Source of the DNA: Terripilifer ovatus
GTDB lineage: Bacteria > Pseudomonadota > Alphaproteobacteria > Rhizobiales > Beijerinckiaceae
DNA: 64,000 bases
NCBI GenBank assembly: GCA_029222685.1
Contig: JARHVB010000023.1
Location: forward strand, 1-64,000
Direction of reading: 5' to 3'
The notes beneath the pieces were generated by a model, which was not told the origin of the DNA, ran no database searches, and saw nothing but the letters and a program-made list of their open reading frames with translations. Positions 50,085 through 58,607 of the stretch are shown piece after piece (position 1 is the first letter of the stretch; each line of letters opens with the position of its first letter). The translations under genes were made by a program, and so were the position numbers.

Positions 50085-50975
50085 ATGGAACTGCGTCATT
50101 TACGCTATTTTCAGGCTGTCGCCCGCGAGGAGCATTTCGGACGCGCGGCCCGCAACATCCGCATCGCGCAGCCGGCGCTGACCCGCCAGATCCGCGATCT
50201 CGAGGTCGAACTGGGCGTCACGCTGTTCGAACGCCTGCCGCGCGGCGTCCGTCTTTCGGCGGCCGGCGCCAGCTTCCTGCGCGATGTCGACGTTATCCTG
50301 GGGCAGGTCCAGCATTCGGTCGACCATGTGCGCGCCTTCGCCCACGGGCATGTTGGCACGGTGCGCATCGGCTTCAGCGAAATCGCCTCGCGGCATCGCG
50401 CGATCGCCTCGAAGATCCTCGCCTTCCGGCTGAGCGAGCCGCGCATCGAGCTCAATCTCTTGCCGATGGGATCGCTGGCGCAGCTCGACGGCCTGCGCAG
50501 CGGCAGCGTCGATGTCGGCATCGTCTATGATGTGCACCACAACGACGACGATCTTCAGCATTTCGACTGCATCGATCTCGGTGGCAGCGATATCGTGCTC
50601 GCGCTCTATCCCGGCCACCGGCTGGCGCAGCAGCGTGAGATCCGCGTGCGCGACCTCGCCGGCGAGCCCTTCCTGTTCGGCATCCGCAAGGCGGGGCCGC
50701 TCTATCATGACCGGCTGATGCAGGCGCTGCTCGCCCATGGCGTTTCGCCCAACATCATCCAGGAGACGGCGACCCATTCGATCCTGCTGAGTCTCGTCTC
50801 GGTCGGCATGGGGATCGGGTTTACCGAATATTCGGACGAGACCTCGTCCTCCAACGTACTGCTGCGCCAGGTCAAGGATCTCGACCTGGCGTTCCGCCTG
50901 CACCTGTTGTGGCGCAAGTCCAACCCGTCGCCCGCCGTCCAGCGCTTCGTCGATGCGCTGCGGCCGGAGCGCTAG
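50085..50975 (+). CDS. LysR-family transcriptional regulator (BenM/CatM-like)
   Basis: A 296-residue regulator starting MELRHLRYFQAVAREEHFGRAARNIRIAQPALTRQIRDLE, the form typical of BenM, CatM and ClcR-type regulators of aromatic degradation. The effector domain includes VRIGFSEIAS, GSVDVGIVYDV and THSILLSLVSVGMGIGF. It diverges from the hydrolase-monooxygenase-CMD operon and its stop overlaps the end of the converging AAHS permease by 4 bp, so both may be targets. Confidence 0.9.
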   Translation: MELRHLRYFQAVAREEHFGRAARNIRIAQPALTRQIRDLEVELGVTLFERLPRGVRLSAAGASFLRDVDVILGQVQHSVDHVRAFAHGHVGTVRIGFSEIASRHRAIASKILAFRLSEPRIELNLLPMGSLAQLDGLRSGSVDVGIVYDVHHNDDDLQHFDCIDLGGSDIVLALYPGHRLAQQREIRVRDLAGEPFLFGIRKAGPLYHDRLMQALLAHGVSPNIIQETATHSILLSLVSVGMGIGFTEYSDETSSSNVLLRQVKDLDLAFRLHLLWRKSNPSPAVQRFVDALRPER

Positions 50976-52348
50976 TGGGCGAGCACTGTCTCGTCAGGCC
51001 TGGCGTCGGCGCCGGTATCGTGCAGGAAGACCATGACGATGCAGGCGATGACAGAGATGACCAAGGGCGCCGCGGCGATGAGGTAGAGATGCTCGAGCGG
51101 CAGGTTCATGCCGATAAGCATGCCACCCAGGGCCGGGCCGCCGAACGCGCCGAAGCGTCCGATGCCGAAGGCATAACCGACGCCGAGCGAGCGCACATGG
51201 GTCGGATACAGGATGCCCGCCGTCGCGTTGAGGCCGAACTGGATTCCGAGCAGGCAGAACCCTGATGCGAAGGCGATCCACACCAGCCATGGCGTCGTCG
51301 CCAGATAGCCGATCGCTGCCGTCGAAGGGATGCCCAGCAGGATGAGCAGGATGACCGGCCGCAAGCCCATCTTGTCGATGAACCGGCACATGACGAGGCC
51401 GCACACGGAGCCGCCGAGCTGGAACATGAGGCCGGCATTCTGCGCCGTGGCGGCGCTGCCGCCGGCTTTGACCAGGGCCGGGGTGATGATCGTCTGCAGC
51501 CAGATGTTGACGAAGTAGAACACCATCAGGTTGATCGCGAACAGCAGCCAGACGAGCGGCGTGATCACCGCAAACCTGCCGGCGAACAGATCGGCGAAGC
51601 GCGCCTTCGACCGGTTGTGGCTGGCCGAAACGATGACCTCATCGGGTGCGATCACCGCTCCCATGCGGGCGGCCAGACGTACGGTCTCGTGGCGCCGCGC
51701 CGGCACCAGGCTGAGATATTTGATCGACTCGGGCAGGATGAAGATCGAGAGGAAGGCGATCACCAGCGGCGCGATGCCGCCGATCCAGAAGATGATCGGC
51801 CAGTCGTATGTCGCCGCCAGCGTGTTGGCGACGATGGGCGGAAAAATGCCGCCGAGCGTGTTGCCGATGAACATCAGGATGATGAAGGTTGCGCGGACGC
51901 GGCGCGGCGCCATTTCGGCGTTCAGGGAGATGGTATTCGAAATCACGCCGCCGACCCCGAAGCCGGTGAGAAACCGCGCCCAGGTGAGATGCTCGGGGGA
52001 GTTCGCCAGCGCGACCAGCATGGTGAACAGGCCGAAGACGACGAGCGACAGGATGATCGCGATCTTGCGGCCGTAGCGGTCGCCGATCCAGCCGAAGAGC
52101 GGCGCGCCGAACAGGACGCCGAAATTGGTCGCGCTGAAGGCAAATGTCAGTGCGGCAGGCGAGGCGAGGTGCCAGTCCCGCACGAAGAACGGCCCGGCGG
52201 CGGGCGCCGCCGAAATATCGTAGCCGTCGATGAGCGTGATGACGAAACACCAGAATACCAGAAGCCAGTTGAAGCCGGTGATTTTCTGGTTGTCGACGAG
52301 ATCGTCGATGTCGACTGTCTGGGCCGGGGGTGTTGCGGCTTGAGGCAT
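50972..52348 (-). CDS. MFS transporter, aromatic acid:H+ symporter (AAHS/PcaK-like)
   Basis: A 458-residue inner-membrane protein with twelve predicted helices. The AAHS mark is an Asp-Gly-Tyr/Phe-Asp in helix 1 (LIDGYDISAAP), followed by GWIGDRYGRKIAI in the loop between helices 2 and 3. Relatives take up 4-hydroxybenzoate, protocatechuate, gallate and similar acids with protons. N- and C-termini are cytoplasmic. It is next to a BenM-like regulator and a CMD-type operon, in keeping with uptake of an aromatic acid feeding that pathway. Confidence 0.92.
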   Translation of the reverse strand: MPQAATPPAQTVDIDDLVDNQKITGFNWLLVFWCFVITLIDGYDISAAPAAGPFFVRDWHLASPAALTFAFSATNFGVLFGAPLFGWIGDRYGRKIAIILSLVVFGLFTMLVALANSPEHLTWARFLTGFGVGGVISNTISLNAEMAPRRVRATFIILMFIGNTLGGIFPPIVANTLAATYDWPIIFWIGGIAPLVIAFLSIFILPESIKYLSLVPARRHETVRLAARMGAVIAPDEVIVSASHNRSKARFADLFAGRFAVITPLVWLLFAINLMVFYFVNIWLQTIITPALVKAGGSAATAQNAGLMFQLGGSVCGLVMCRFIDKMGLRPVILLILLGIPSTAAIGYLATTPWLVWIAFASGFCLLGIQFGLNATAGILYPTHVRSLGVGYAFGIGRFGAFGGPALGGMLIGMNLPLEHLYLIAAAPLVISVIACIVMVFLHDTGADARPDETVLAH

Positions 52349-52586
52349 GGGGCGTCCTTCCTGGGTATGTGCTGGCCGGGCGCTTTGGCGTCGCAGCCGG
52401 GATATGGCGCAGGCTTAACCGCCAGACCTGGAGCTGTCACCCCGGATTCGCTCACCAGGCTGTGAGTGGAGGGCCAGCCTTGACCCGCCGGCGGCACCTT
52501 TAAAGAAATCTGATATCCCTTGTCGGATCGGCAAAGCCCCGTTCGTCCTTGAGGCGTGGATTGGCACTTCATAAGGAGAGACGAAT

Positions 52587-53030
52587 ATGCCCAGCACCGT
52601 ACGTTTGCACCGCGTTCTGGCCACGAGCCCGGAGAAAGTCTACCGCGCGTTCATCGAAGCAGACGCGCTGGCGAAATGGCTTCCGCCGAATGGCTTTATG
52701 TGCACCGTGCATCATCTGGAGCCGAAAGTGGGCGGCACCTTCAAAATGTCGTTCCGAAACTTTACGACGGGCAACAGCCACTCTTTCGGCGGCGAATATG
52801 TCGAACTCGTCCCCGGCGAACGTCTGCGCTACACGGACAGATTCGACGATCCCAACCTGCCGGGCGAGCTGCAGGTGACCGTGACGTTGAAGAAAGTGTC
52901 GGTCGGCACCGAACTGGATATCACGCAGGCCGGCATACCGGACGCCATTCCGGCCGAGGCCTGCTATCTCGGCTGGCAGGAGTCGCTGAAAAATCTGGCA
53001 AGGCTCGTCGAGCCTGAGATCAATCAGTAG
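52587..53030 (+). CDS. SRPBCC/AHSA1-domain protein
   Basis: A 147-residue protein of the activator-of-Hsp90-like START fold: VRLHRVLATSPEKVYRAFIEADALAKWLPPNGF, VGGTFKMSFRNFTTG, YVELVPGERLRYTDRF and a closing AEACYLGWQESLKNLARLVEP helix. Such proteins bind hydrophobic ligands or act as toxin-antidote or stress proteins; no enzyme motif is visible. It is a single gene upstream of the tRNA on the opposite strand. Confidence 0.87.
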   Translation: MPSTVRLHRVLATSPEKVYRAFIEADALAKWLPPNGFMCTVHHLEPKVGGTFKMSFRNFTTGNSHSFGGEYVELVPGERLRYTDRFDDPNLPGELQVTVTLKKVSVGTELDITQAGIPDAIPAEACYLGWQESLKNLARLVEPEINQ

Positions 53031-53075
53031 TGTCGGGATTGAAACGCCTTCCTCCGCTGCTAAAGCTTCGGAGGG

Positions 53076-53135
53076 CATCCTGCTTCGAACTTTGTCGATG
53101 CTAATCCTGCGAAGCGCGCAGCGCGAAGCAGGATG
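53076..53135. repeat. Inverted repeat at the 3' end of the tRNA-Ser gene
   Basis: CATCCTGCTTCG (53076-53087) and CGAAGCAGGATG (53124-53135) form a perfect 12-bp stem with a 36-base loop that itself can fold. The right arm reaches the encoded CCA of the tRNA. It may end the tRNA transcript; it could also be a dispersed hairpin repeat of the kind often found next to tRNA genes in this group. Confidence 0.7.
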
Positions 53136-53227
53136 GCGGAGACGGAGGGATTCGAACCCTCGATAGGGCTTTACAACCCTATAACGGTTTAGCAAACCGC
53201 CGCCTTCAGCCTCTCGGCCACATCTCC
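53134..53227 (-). tRNA. tRNA-Ser (anticodon GCU)
   Basis: On the minus strand the sequence folds as a class II tRNA with a long variable arm: acceptor GGAGATG paired with CGTCTCC, the anticodon loop TTTGCTAA giving GCU, and a T arm with GGGTTCGAATCCC. CCA is encoded at 53134-53136. The variable stem around TATAGGGTTGTAAAGCCCTA is typical of serine tRNA. It is about 100 bp after the converging SRPBCC gene. Confidence 0.95.
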
Positions 53228-53317
53228 GGCGTCCGGGCGCGAATTTTAGAGTTCGGCGCGGAATGGACGGGGTGTCTCCCGTACCAATGCGGCTTCCATA
53301 TGCATGACATGGATTTG

Positions 53318-53357
53318 GTTTGCAAGCCGGGTTTGCAAGCCGGGTTTGCGAGGGGAT
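53318..53357. repeat. Short tandem repeat, 13-bp unit
   Basis: GTTTGCAAGCCGG occurs twice in tandem followed by a partial third copy, within the 275-bp gap between the tRNA and the BON-like gene. Each unit holds the palindrome TTGCAA. The rest of the gap shows no gene and should include the promoters of both neighbours. Confidence 0.75.
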
Positions 53358-53502
53358 TTGGGGGAATTTCCAAGCTGGACGTAACGGCCTGTTGCAAATT
53401 CAGATTTGGCGATTCGGCGTACAAATCACGGCATATTTCGATTGGAATCTGAGCCTTGGGCGATAGGATCGGCCAAATTGGCCGGCAGCGCACGGGGTCG
53501 AG

Positions 53503-54411
53503 ATGTTGCAACCGGGGAAATGGTGGATCGGCCTGCTGCCGCTGGCGATCATGTGGATTGCCGCCAACTGCATCAAGGCCTACGCGGTCGAGCGCGATAT
53601 CGCGACGCCGGTCGGCGCTACGGTCGAAAGCCGCGCGCGTCTGGCGCAGGCCGATATCATTGCGCCTGAGGTCAAGCCCTATGTCTGGAGCGCCCAAAGC
53701 GACGGCCGCACGATTACGCTTGGCGGCGTGGTTCCCGATGGAACGGCCAAGGCAGCCGTGCTTGCGGCGGCTGCCAAGGCGTTTCCCACAGCCACCGTCG
53801 ACGACGGCACGCAGATTGCGCGGGGCGCGCCGCAGGGCGATTTCGAGAAGGTCACGCGTTTCGCGCTCGACACTCTGGCGCAACTGGTCAGCGGCAAGGC
53901 GACCCTGAGCGACCAGACATTGTCCATTGAAGGCATCGGCCAGCGCGAGGTCACTATCGAGACGATCGCCAGGGACGCCAGGGCAGGGCTGCCCTCGGGC
54001 TTCAACCTGATTGTCGACGGCGTCGTGCCGGCGCCGGTGCAGCCTTTCACCTTGCGGATGGAAAAGACCGCCGGAGGGATTTCGGCTGTCGGCTTCGCGC
54101 CCACCATTCCGGCGCGCAATGCGGTGATTGCCGCCGTGCGCAATTTCAACCTGACCACCATCGTCGATCTGAAGCTGGCGTCGGGTCTCCCGACCGGCGT
54201 CGATTACAGCGCTGCAATCAGTTACGCGCTGGGTCAGCTTGCCGCGATGAAGACAGGGGTCGCCGTGTTCACGGATGGCGAGTTGTCGATCAGTGGCGAG
54301 GCTGCTGACACGAGTGCGGAAGCGGCGCTCGCGCGGCTGCGCAGTACGGTGCCGGCCGGCGTGAAACTTGGCGTGCTCGACATCAAGTCTTCGCAGGTGC
54401 AGACCAAGTGA
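53503..54411 (+). CDS. BON-domain-like envelope protein
   Basis: A 302-residue protein with an N-terminal membrane segment (WWIGLLPLAIMWIAANCIKAYAV) and then repeated BON-like units: KPYVWSAQSDGRTITLGGVVPDGTAKAAVLAAA, FTLRMEKTAGGISAVGFAP, MKTGVAVFTDGELSISGEAADTSAEAALARLR. BON units bind phospholipid membranes. Related proteins in this order often carry a C-terminal OmpA peptidoglycan-binding domain, which is lacking here because a natural stop follows the third unit. Whether this is a shortened form or a separate subgroup cannot be told. Confidence 0.75.
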   Translation: MLQPGKWWIGLLPLAIMWIAANCIKAYAVERDIATPVGATVESRARLAQADIIAPEVKPYVWSAQSDGRTITLGGVVPDGTAKAAVLAAAAKAFPTATVDDGTQIARGAPQGDFEKVTRFALDTLAQLVSGKATLSDQTLSIEGIGQREVTIETIARDARAGLPSGFNLIVDGVVPAPVQPFTLRMEKTAGGISAVGFAPTIPARNAVIAAVRNFNLTTIVDLKLASGLPTGVDYSAAISYALGQLAAMKTGVAVFTDGELSISGEAADTSAEAALARLRSTVPAGVKLGVLDIKSSQVQTK

Positions 54412-54516
54412 TCTCGTCTCGCAGTATCGGCCCTGGCCAGGCTAGTCATCGGCTTGCCACCCTCATCCGACCCCTGCTGCGCAAGGGCCACCTTTCCCGC
54501 AGAGCGGGCGAAGGGT

Positions 54517-55419
54517 TTAGGGGGTGTCCACCGCAGCAACGAACTGCACGATCCGCCGGATGGTCGGTTCATCCAGCAGCAGCGGCGCATGGCCTTGTCC
54601 GTCGACCTGGTGGAATTCGCATTTGTCATGCCGCGCCATCATTTCGGTGACGGTCGCCTGCGACAACAGATCGGAATTCTCGCCGCGCAGCAGCAGCAGC
54701 GGCACGTCGCGCAGCCCTTCGAATTGCGGCCAGGCGTTGGGCAGCGGCGCTTCGAGGTCGATGGCGGCGAGAGTCTTGAACAGGTTGCTGTCGTAGCGCG
54801 CGTGAAAGCGGCCGTCCTTCTCCTCGAATGTCAGGCGGGCGAAGGCTTCCCAGTCGGCTTCGCTCAACGACGTGAATTGCGCGCTCATCAGGCTTTTGGC
54901 GATGTCGATTGCGTCGCTCCAATTGCGCGGCTGCGGCAACTTGCCGATATAGCCGCGCAGGCGCGCGAGGCCCTTGGTCTCGATGACGGGGCCGATGTCG
55001 TTGAGAACGGCGGCATGCAGCAAGGTCGGACGCATCGCCGCCAGCACCATGATGTGCAGGCCGCCGCGCGATGTGCCGACAAAAATGGCGCGGTCGATAC
55101 CGGCGGCCGTCAGCACTTCGAGAATATCGGCGCTCTCGATGCGCAGATCGTAATTCTGCCAGGTCTTGTCCCAGTCCGAGAGGCCGCGACCGCGATAGTC
55201 GAGGGCGACGACGCGTCGCGGAGCATTGGCAGCGCCATTCGCGATCGCACCGGCCAACCTGCCGAAATCGGCGGAGGTGCGCGCCAGGCCCGGCAGACAG
55301 ACGACGGGCATGGCATCGTCGGCACGCGAGCCGAAGTCGAGCATGTGCAGGCGCAAGCCGTCACGCACGGTGTAGAAGCGGCTCTGCGCGACAGCGCCGT
55401 CGTGGTCGGTATCTTTCAT
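54517..55419 (-). CDS. Alpha/beta hydrolase
   Basis: A 300-residue serine hydrolase: CLPGLARTSADFGRLA, LDYRGRGLSDWD, nucleophile Ser117 in GTSRGG, and His in VDGQGHAPLLLDEP. The RGRG(L)SDW segment is common in a proteobacterial group of unassigned hydrolases. It lies on the minus strand 100 bp before the Bug receptor stop, in the same orientation, but the gap leaves co-transcription open. Confidence 0.86.
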   Translation of the reverse strand: MKDTDHDGAVAQSRFYTVRDGLRLHMLDFGSRADDAMPVVCLPGLARTSADFGRLAGAIANGAANAPRRVVALDYRGRGLSDWDKTWQNYDLRIESADILEVLTAAGIDRAIFVGTSRGGLHIMVLAAMRPTLLHAAVLNDIGPVIETKGLARLRGYIGKLPQPRNWSDAIDIAKSLMSAQFTSLSEADWEAFARLTFEEKDGRFHARYDSNLFKTLAAIDLEAPLPNAWPQFEGLRDVPLLLLRGENSDLLSQATVTEMMARHDKCEFHQVDGQGHAPLLLDEPTIRRIVQFVAAVDTP

Positions 55420-55519
55420 GGCAGGTGACGTCCCTTTGCAATCGCCAAGATAGCGAAAGCGGCGCCTGGTGACAAAACCTGTTTCTGCTTTGGCGGGAAA
55501 GCGCCGGCCGTCCGGGCGC

Positions 55520-56506
55520 TCAGCCCAGTGGGGTCAGTTTTGCCAGTTTGACGTAATCCCGCCAATTGCCGATTTCCTCCAGCATCAGCGCCTGCGCCTC
55601 TTTGGGCGTGCTGATGAAAGGGTCGGTCCCGAGGTTGCTCAGGAACTGGCGCGTCTCGTCCGTGCTCACCACGTCGACAAACCATTTGTTGATCTGCTCG
55701 ACGATCGGCCCGGCCGTGCCGGCGGGCACGGTTGCGGACCACCAGCTTGTGACATTCATCGGTATGCCTTGTTCGGTCATGGTGGGAATGTCGGGGGCCG
55801 CTTTAAAACGATCTTTCGCGCCGACGCCCAGAATGCGCAGCTTGCCTTCGCGCTGTTGTGCGAGGGCGAGCACCGGATTGTGAACCGCATAATCGACGGT
55901 ACCGCTGTAAATGTCGTTCATCGAGTCGGCAGCGGTCCGGTAGCTTATTTCAAGCGCTTTCACGCCCGTCCTGGCTTTGTATATTTCTCCGATAACCGTC
56001 GCTTCGAAATTGCTTGTGGCGTAGCTGGCTTTGTCGCCCTTCGCCAACATGGCTTTGGTCAGATCATCGAGTGTCCGATAGGGCGTCTTGGCATCGACAA
56101 CAACCATGAAGGCCTGACGGTTGACGGTGGCGACGACATCGAGCGTCTGGGCGACATCGATGGGCGGCTGCTTGAGTAGGCTCATCATTCCGCCGATATA
56201 GCTGCCGCTCCAGATCAGGATCGTATAGCCATCCGGCTTGGCGCGCGCCACATACTCGATGGCGATATTGCCACCGCCGCCGACGCGGTTGTCGACGATG
56301 ATAGTCTTGCCGGTCTTCTGGCGGATGCGGTCGGCGAGATAGCGGACAATGACGTCACCGCCGCTGCCGGCGGCTGTGCCTGTGACGAAGCGGATATCTT
56401 GTGAAGGATAGGTTTGGGCAATCGCCGGACGGGGGAAACTGTTACCGGACGCGAGTGCGGCTGTTGCCGTCCCGGCCAGGAATGTGCGCCTTGATAACGA
56501 TGCCAT
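55520..56506 (-). CDS. Tripartite tricarboxylate transporter receptor (Bug/TctC family)
   Basis: A 328-residue Bug receptor with a twin-arginine signal (SLSRRTFLAGTATAALASG). Core motifs are IRFVTGTAAGSGGDVIVRYLADRI, KTIIVDNRVGGGGNIA and VARAKPDGYTILIWSG. The Tat signal implies that it folds before export, which is unlike the two Sec-type Bug proteins at 4237 and 10828. It is 42 bp downstream of the MetE-like gene, repeating the MetE-like plus Bug pairing of 3111-5214. No TctAB genes are present. Confidence 0.9.
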   Translation of the reverse strand: MASLSRRTFLAGTATAALASGNSFPRPAIAQTYPSQDIRFVTGTAAGSGGDVIVRYLADRIRQKTGKTIIVDNRVGGGGNIAIEYVARAKPDGYTILIWSGSYIGGMMSLLKQPPIDVAQTLDVVATVNRQAFMVVVDAKTPYRTLDDLTKAMLAKGDKASYATSNFEATVIGEIYKARTGVKALEISYRTAADSMNDIYSGTVDYAVHNPVLALAQQREGKLRILGVGAKDRFKAAPDIPTMTEQGIPMNVTSWWSATVPAGTAGPIVEQINKWFVDVVSTDETRQFLSNLGTDPFISTPKEAQALMLEEIGNWRDYVKLAKLTPLG

Positions 56507-56548
56507 GGAACCCTCCCAGATTTCATATCAGGCTTTCGTATCGTGCTT

Positions 56549-57709
56549 TCAACGCCAGACGTCGCGGGCCACCTCGACAAGTCTCGCCAGCTTCTCCTCC
56601 TGGCGCTCGTCGGTCATGGGGCGGCCGCCGATAGAACTTGCAAAGCCGCATTGCGGACTGATGGCCAATTGATCGAGCGGCGCGGACTTCGCAGCCTCGT
56701 CGATGCGGCGCTTGAGGAAATCAACGCTTTCGAGGTCGGGCGACTTACTCGACATGATGCCGAGAAACGCCGTCTTGCCCTTGGGCAGGCTGCGCAGGGG
56801 CTGAAAGCCGCCGGCGCGCTCGCTGTCATATTCCAGAAAGTAGCCGTCGACATCGATGTCGTTGAACAGCACTTCGGCAACCGGATCGTAGCCGCCTTCA
56901 GCACCCCAGTTGGCTTCGCGATTGCCACGGCATTGATGCAGCATCACCGTGACGTGCGAGGGAACCTTGTTAACAACCTCGTTGAGCTTGCGGGCGTACA
57001 GCTTGAGCAGATCATCGGGCGGCGTACCCCAGCGCGCAACAGTCTCGCGGTGAATCGGATCGCAGAGAAAGGCGATGCTGGTGTCGTCGAACTGGATGTA
57101 GGTGGCCCCTGCTGCGACCAGCGCCTCGACTTCCTTAGTGTAAGCCGCGACGACGGCGTCCCAGAATTGGTCGACATCCTTGTAGTGGCCTTCGAGGATG
57201 CCCTTGTTGCCGCAGGCATACATGTGGACCAGGATAGGTGCGGGCAGGGTAACTTTGGGCACCAGTTTCGTGTTGGCCTTGAGAAATTTGAAGGCCCGCA
57301 CCGTGGCGCTGTCGCGCCATTCGATCGGCCCGTTGACCCAGAGGCGTGAGAACGGCTGCGTTGCGCCACTCTTGTTGCGCCACATCATCTCGGTGGTGCC
57401 CTTGCGGTCGGCCGCGAATCCGCTCCATCCCATGATCAGGTCGAGCCACCAGCTCCGCCGGCGAAACTCGCCGTCGGTTGCGGACTTGAGCCCAGCGCGT
57501 TCCTGCATCGCCACGACGTCGCGGATGCAATCGTCTTCGATCGCTCGCAGCTCCGCATTGTCATGCGGGCCAAGATGCTGGTCCGGTGTTTGCGGGCCGA
57601 GCAGGCGCTCCCTGGCTTCGTTGAGGCGCGTCGGCCGCATGAAACTGCCGACCACGTCGGCACGGAATGGGATTGCTTTTGCAGGTGCGTTGGCTGTCTG
57701 CGGCCGCAT
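56549..57709 (-). CDS. MetE-like zinc protein (single C-terminal-type domain)
   Basis: A 386-residue protein with the MetE catalytic-barrel fold and complete zinc-ligand pattern: His258-x-Cys260 (LHQCRG), Glu293 (FLEYDS) and Cys354 (SPQCGF). YIQFDDTSIAFLCD matches the substrate-side strand of the family. As for the paralogue at 3111, methyl transfer to a thiol or thiol attack on an epoxide or ether are family options, not proofs. It forms a unit with the Bug receptor downstream. The GntR regulator gene ends 95 bp upstream. Confidence 0.86.
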   Translation of the reverse strand: MRPQTANAPAKAIPFRADVVGSFMRPTRLNEARERLLGPQTPDQHLGPHDNAELRAIEDDCIRDVVAMQERAGLKSATDGEFRRRSWWLDLIMGWSGFAADRKGTTEMMWRNKSGATQPFSRLWVNGPIEWRDSATVRAFKFLKANTKLVPKVTLPAPILVHMYACGNKGILEGHYKDVDQFWDAVVAAYTKEVEALVAAGATYIQFDDTSIAFLCDPIHRETVARWGTPPDDLLKLYARKLNEVVNKVPSHVTVMLHQCRGNREANWGAEGGYDPVAEVLFNDIDVDGYFLEYDSERAGGFQPLRSLPKGKTAFLGIMSSKSPDLESVDFLKRRIDEAAKSAPLDQLAISPQCGFASSIGGRPMTDERQEEKLARLVEVARDVWR

Positions 57710-57804
57710 GAAAGCTTCCTCCTCATCATTTTATCAATCATTGTAGGATGAAAGTGTAGGACATTTTGAGGAAGCGTCAAGCCGTGAAATTCGCTCCATT
57801 GCTT

Positions 57805-58545
57805 TCAAGCGGTTAGCAGCGTTGCCTTGGCCAACACGGTCTCCTTCGTCGATCTGATGTGCTGGCGCATCGCTTTTCCCGCACGCATTCCGTCACCGCT
57901 CAGAAGGTGTTCGATGACGATCGCATGTTCGCGGCGCGCACGAGCGATGAAGGTGCGGTCGATAATCGGATACAGCCGCAGCATGACGAGCGGAATCTGG
58001 AGGTCGCGCACCACCCGCTCCAGATAGGCGTTTCTGCTCTGCTCCACGATGAAACCATGAAGGCGTTCGTTATATTCCATGTAGGTTTGTGCGGAGCCGT
58101 CGAATTCCTTGTCGAAGCTCTTTTCTATGTCCACGAGCCCCTTGCGGAATTTCGCATCCTCGAACTGGAGCGCCGCACGTTCCGCGGCGAAGCCTTCGAG
58201 GACTTCCCGCACGTCGTAGAGATGTTCGACCTCGTCGCGCGTCAATGAGCGGACGCGGGCGCCTTTCTGGTGCAGGATTTCGAGCAGACCTTCGGCGCTT
58301 AACCGTCGCATCGCCTCCCGGACCGGACCACGGCTGGCGCCGGTGATCTGCTGCACTTCGGCTTCGATCAGGCGCTGCCCGGGCGCAAAGCCGCCATGGC
58401 GAATGTCGTGCTTGATGCGGCGGATGATGACTTCGACGATAGATTCGGTTTGGGATTCAGTTGTTACGTGCGGCTTTCCTTGCTGCGAATGGGCCGTCTT
58501 CGTTGGCGTACGTCCGGTCGTCAAGCGTGCGTCCTTTCCCGGCAT
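57805..58545 (-). CDS. GntR-family transcriptional regulator (FCD/FadR subfamily)
   Basis: A 246-residue regulator: winged helix (IVEVIIRRIKHDIRHGGFAPGQRLIEAEVQQITGASRGPVREAMRRLSAEGLLEIL) followed by the all-helical FCD domain with metal/ligand residues in DVREVLEGFAAERAA, EYNERLHGFIVEQSRN and RARREHAIVIEHLLSGD. The start is unsure: ATG 58545 and ATG 58587 are both possible and neither has a strong ribosome site. It lies upstream of the MetE-like/Bug pair in the same direction and probably responds to a carboxylate linked to that pair. Confidence 0.85.
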   Translation of the reverse strand: MPGKDARLTTGRTPTKTAHSQQGKPHVTTESQTESIVEVIIRRIKHDIRHGGFAPGQRLIEAEVQQITGASRGPVREAMRRLSAEGLLEILHQKGARVRSLTRDEVEHLYDVREVLEGFAAERAALQFEDAKFRKGLVDIEKSFDKEFDGSAQTYMEYNERLHGFIVEQSRNAYLERVVRDLQIPLVMLRLYPIIDRTFIARARREHAIVIEHLLSGDGMRAGKAMRQHIRSTKETVLAKATLLTA

Positions 58546-58607
58546 CGAAATCTGCCGAATAGGCTTGTTATACGCTTTTTCCGGCATTGCCCATCGGCCG
58601 GGAATTG

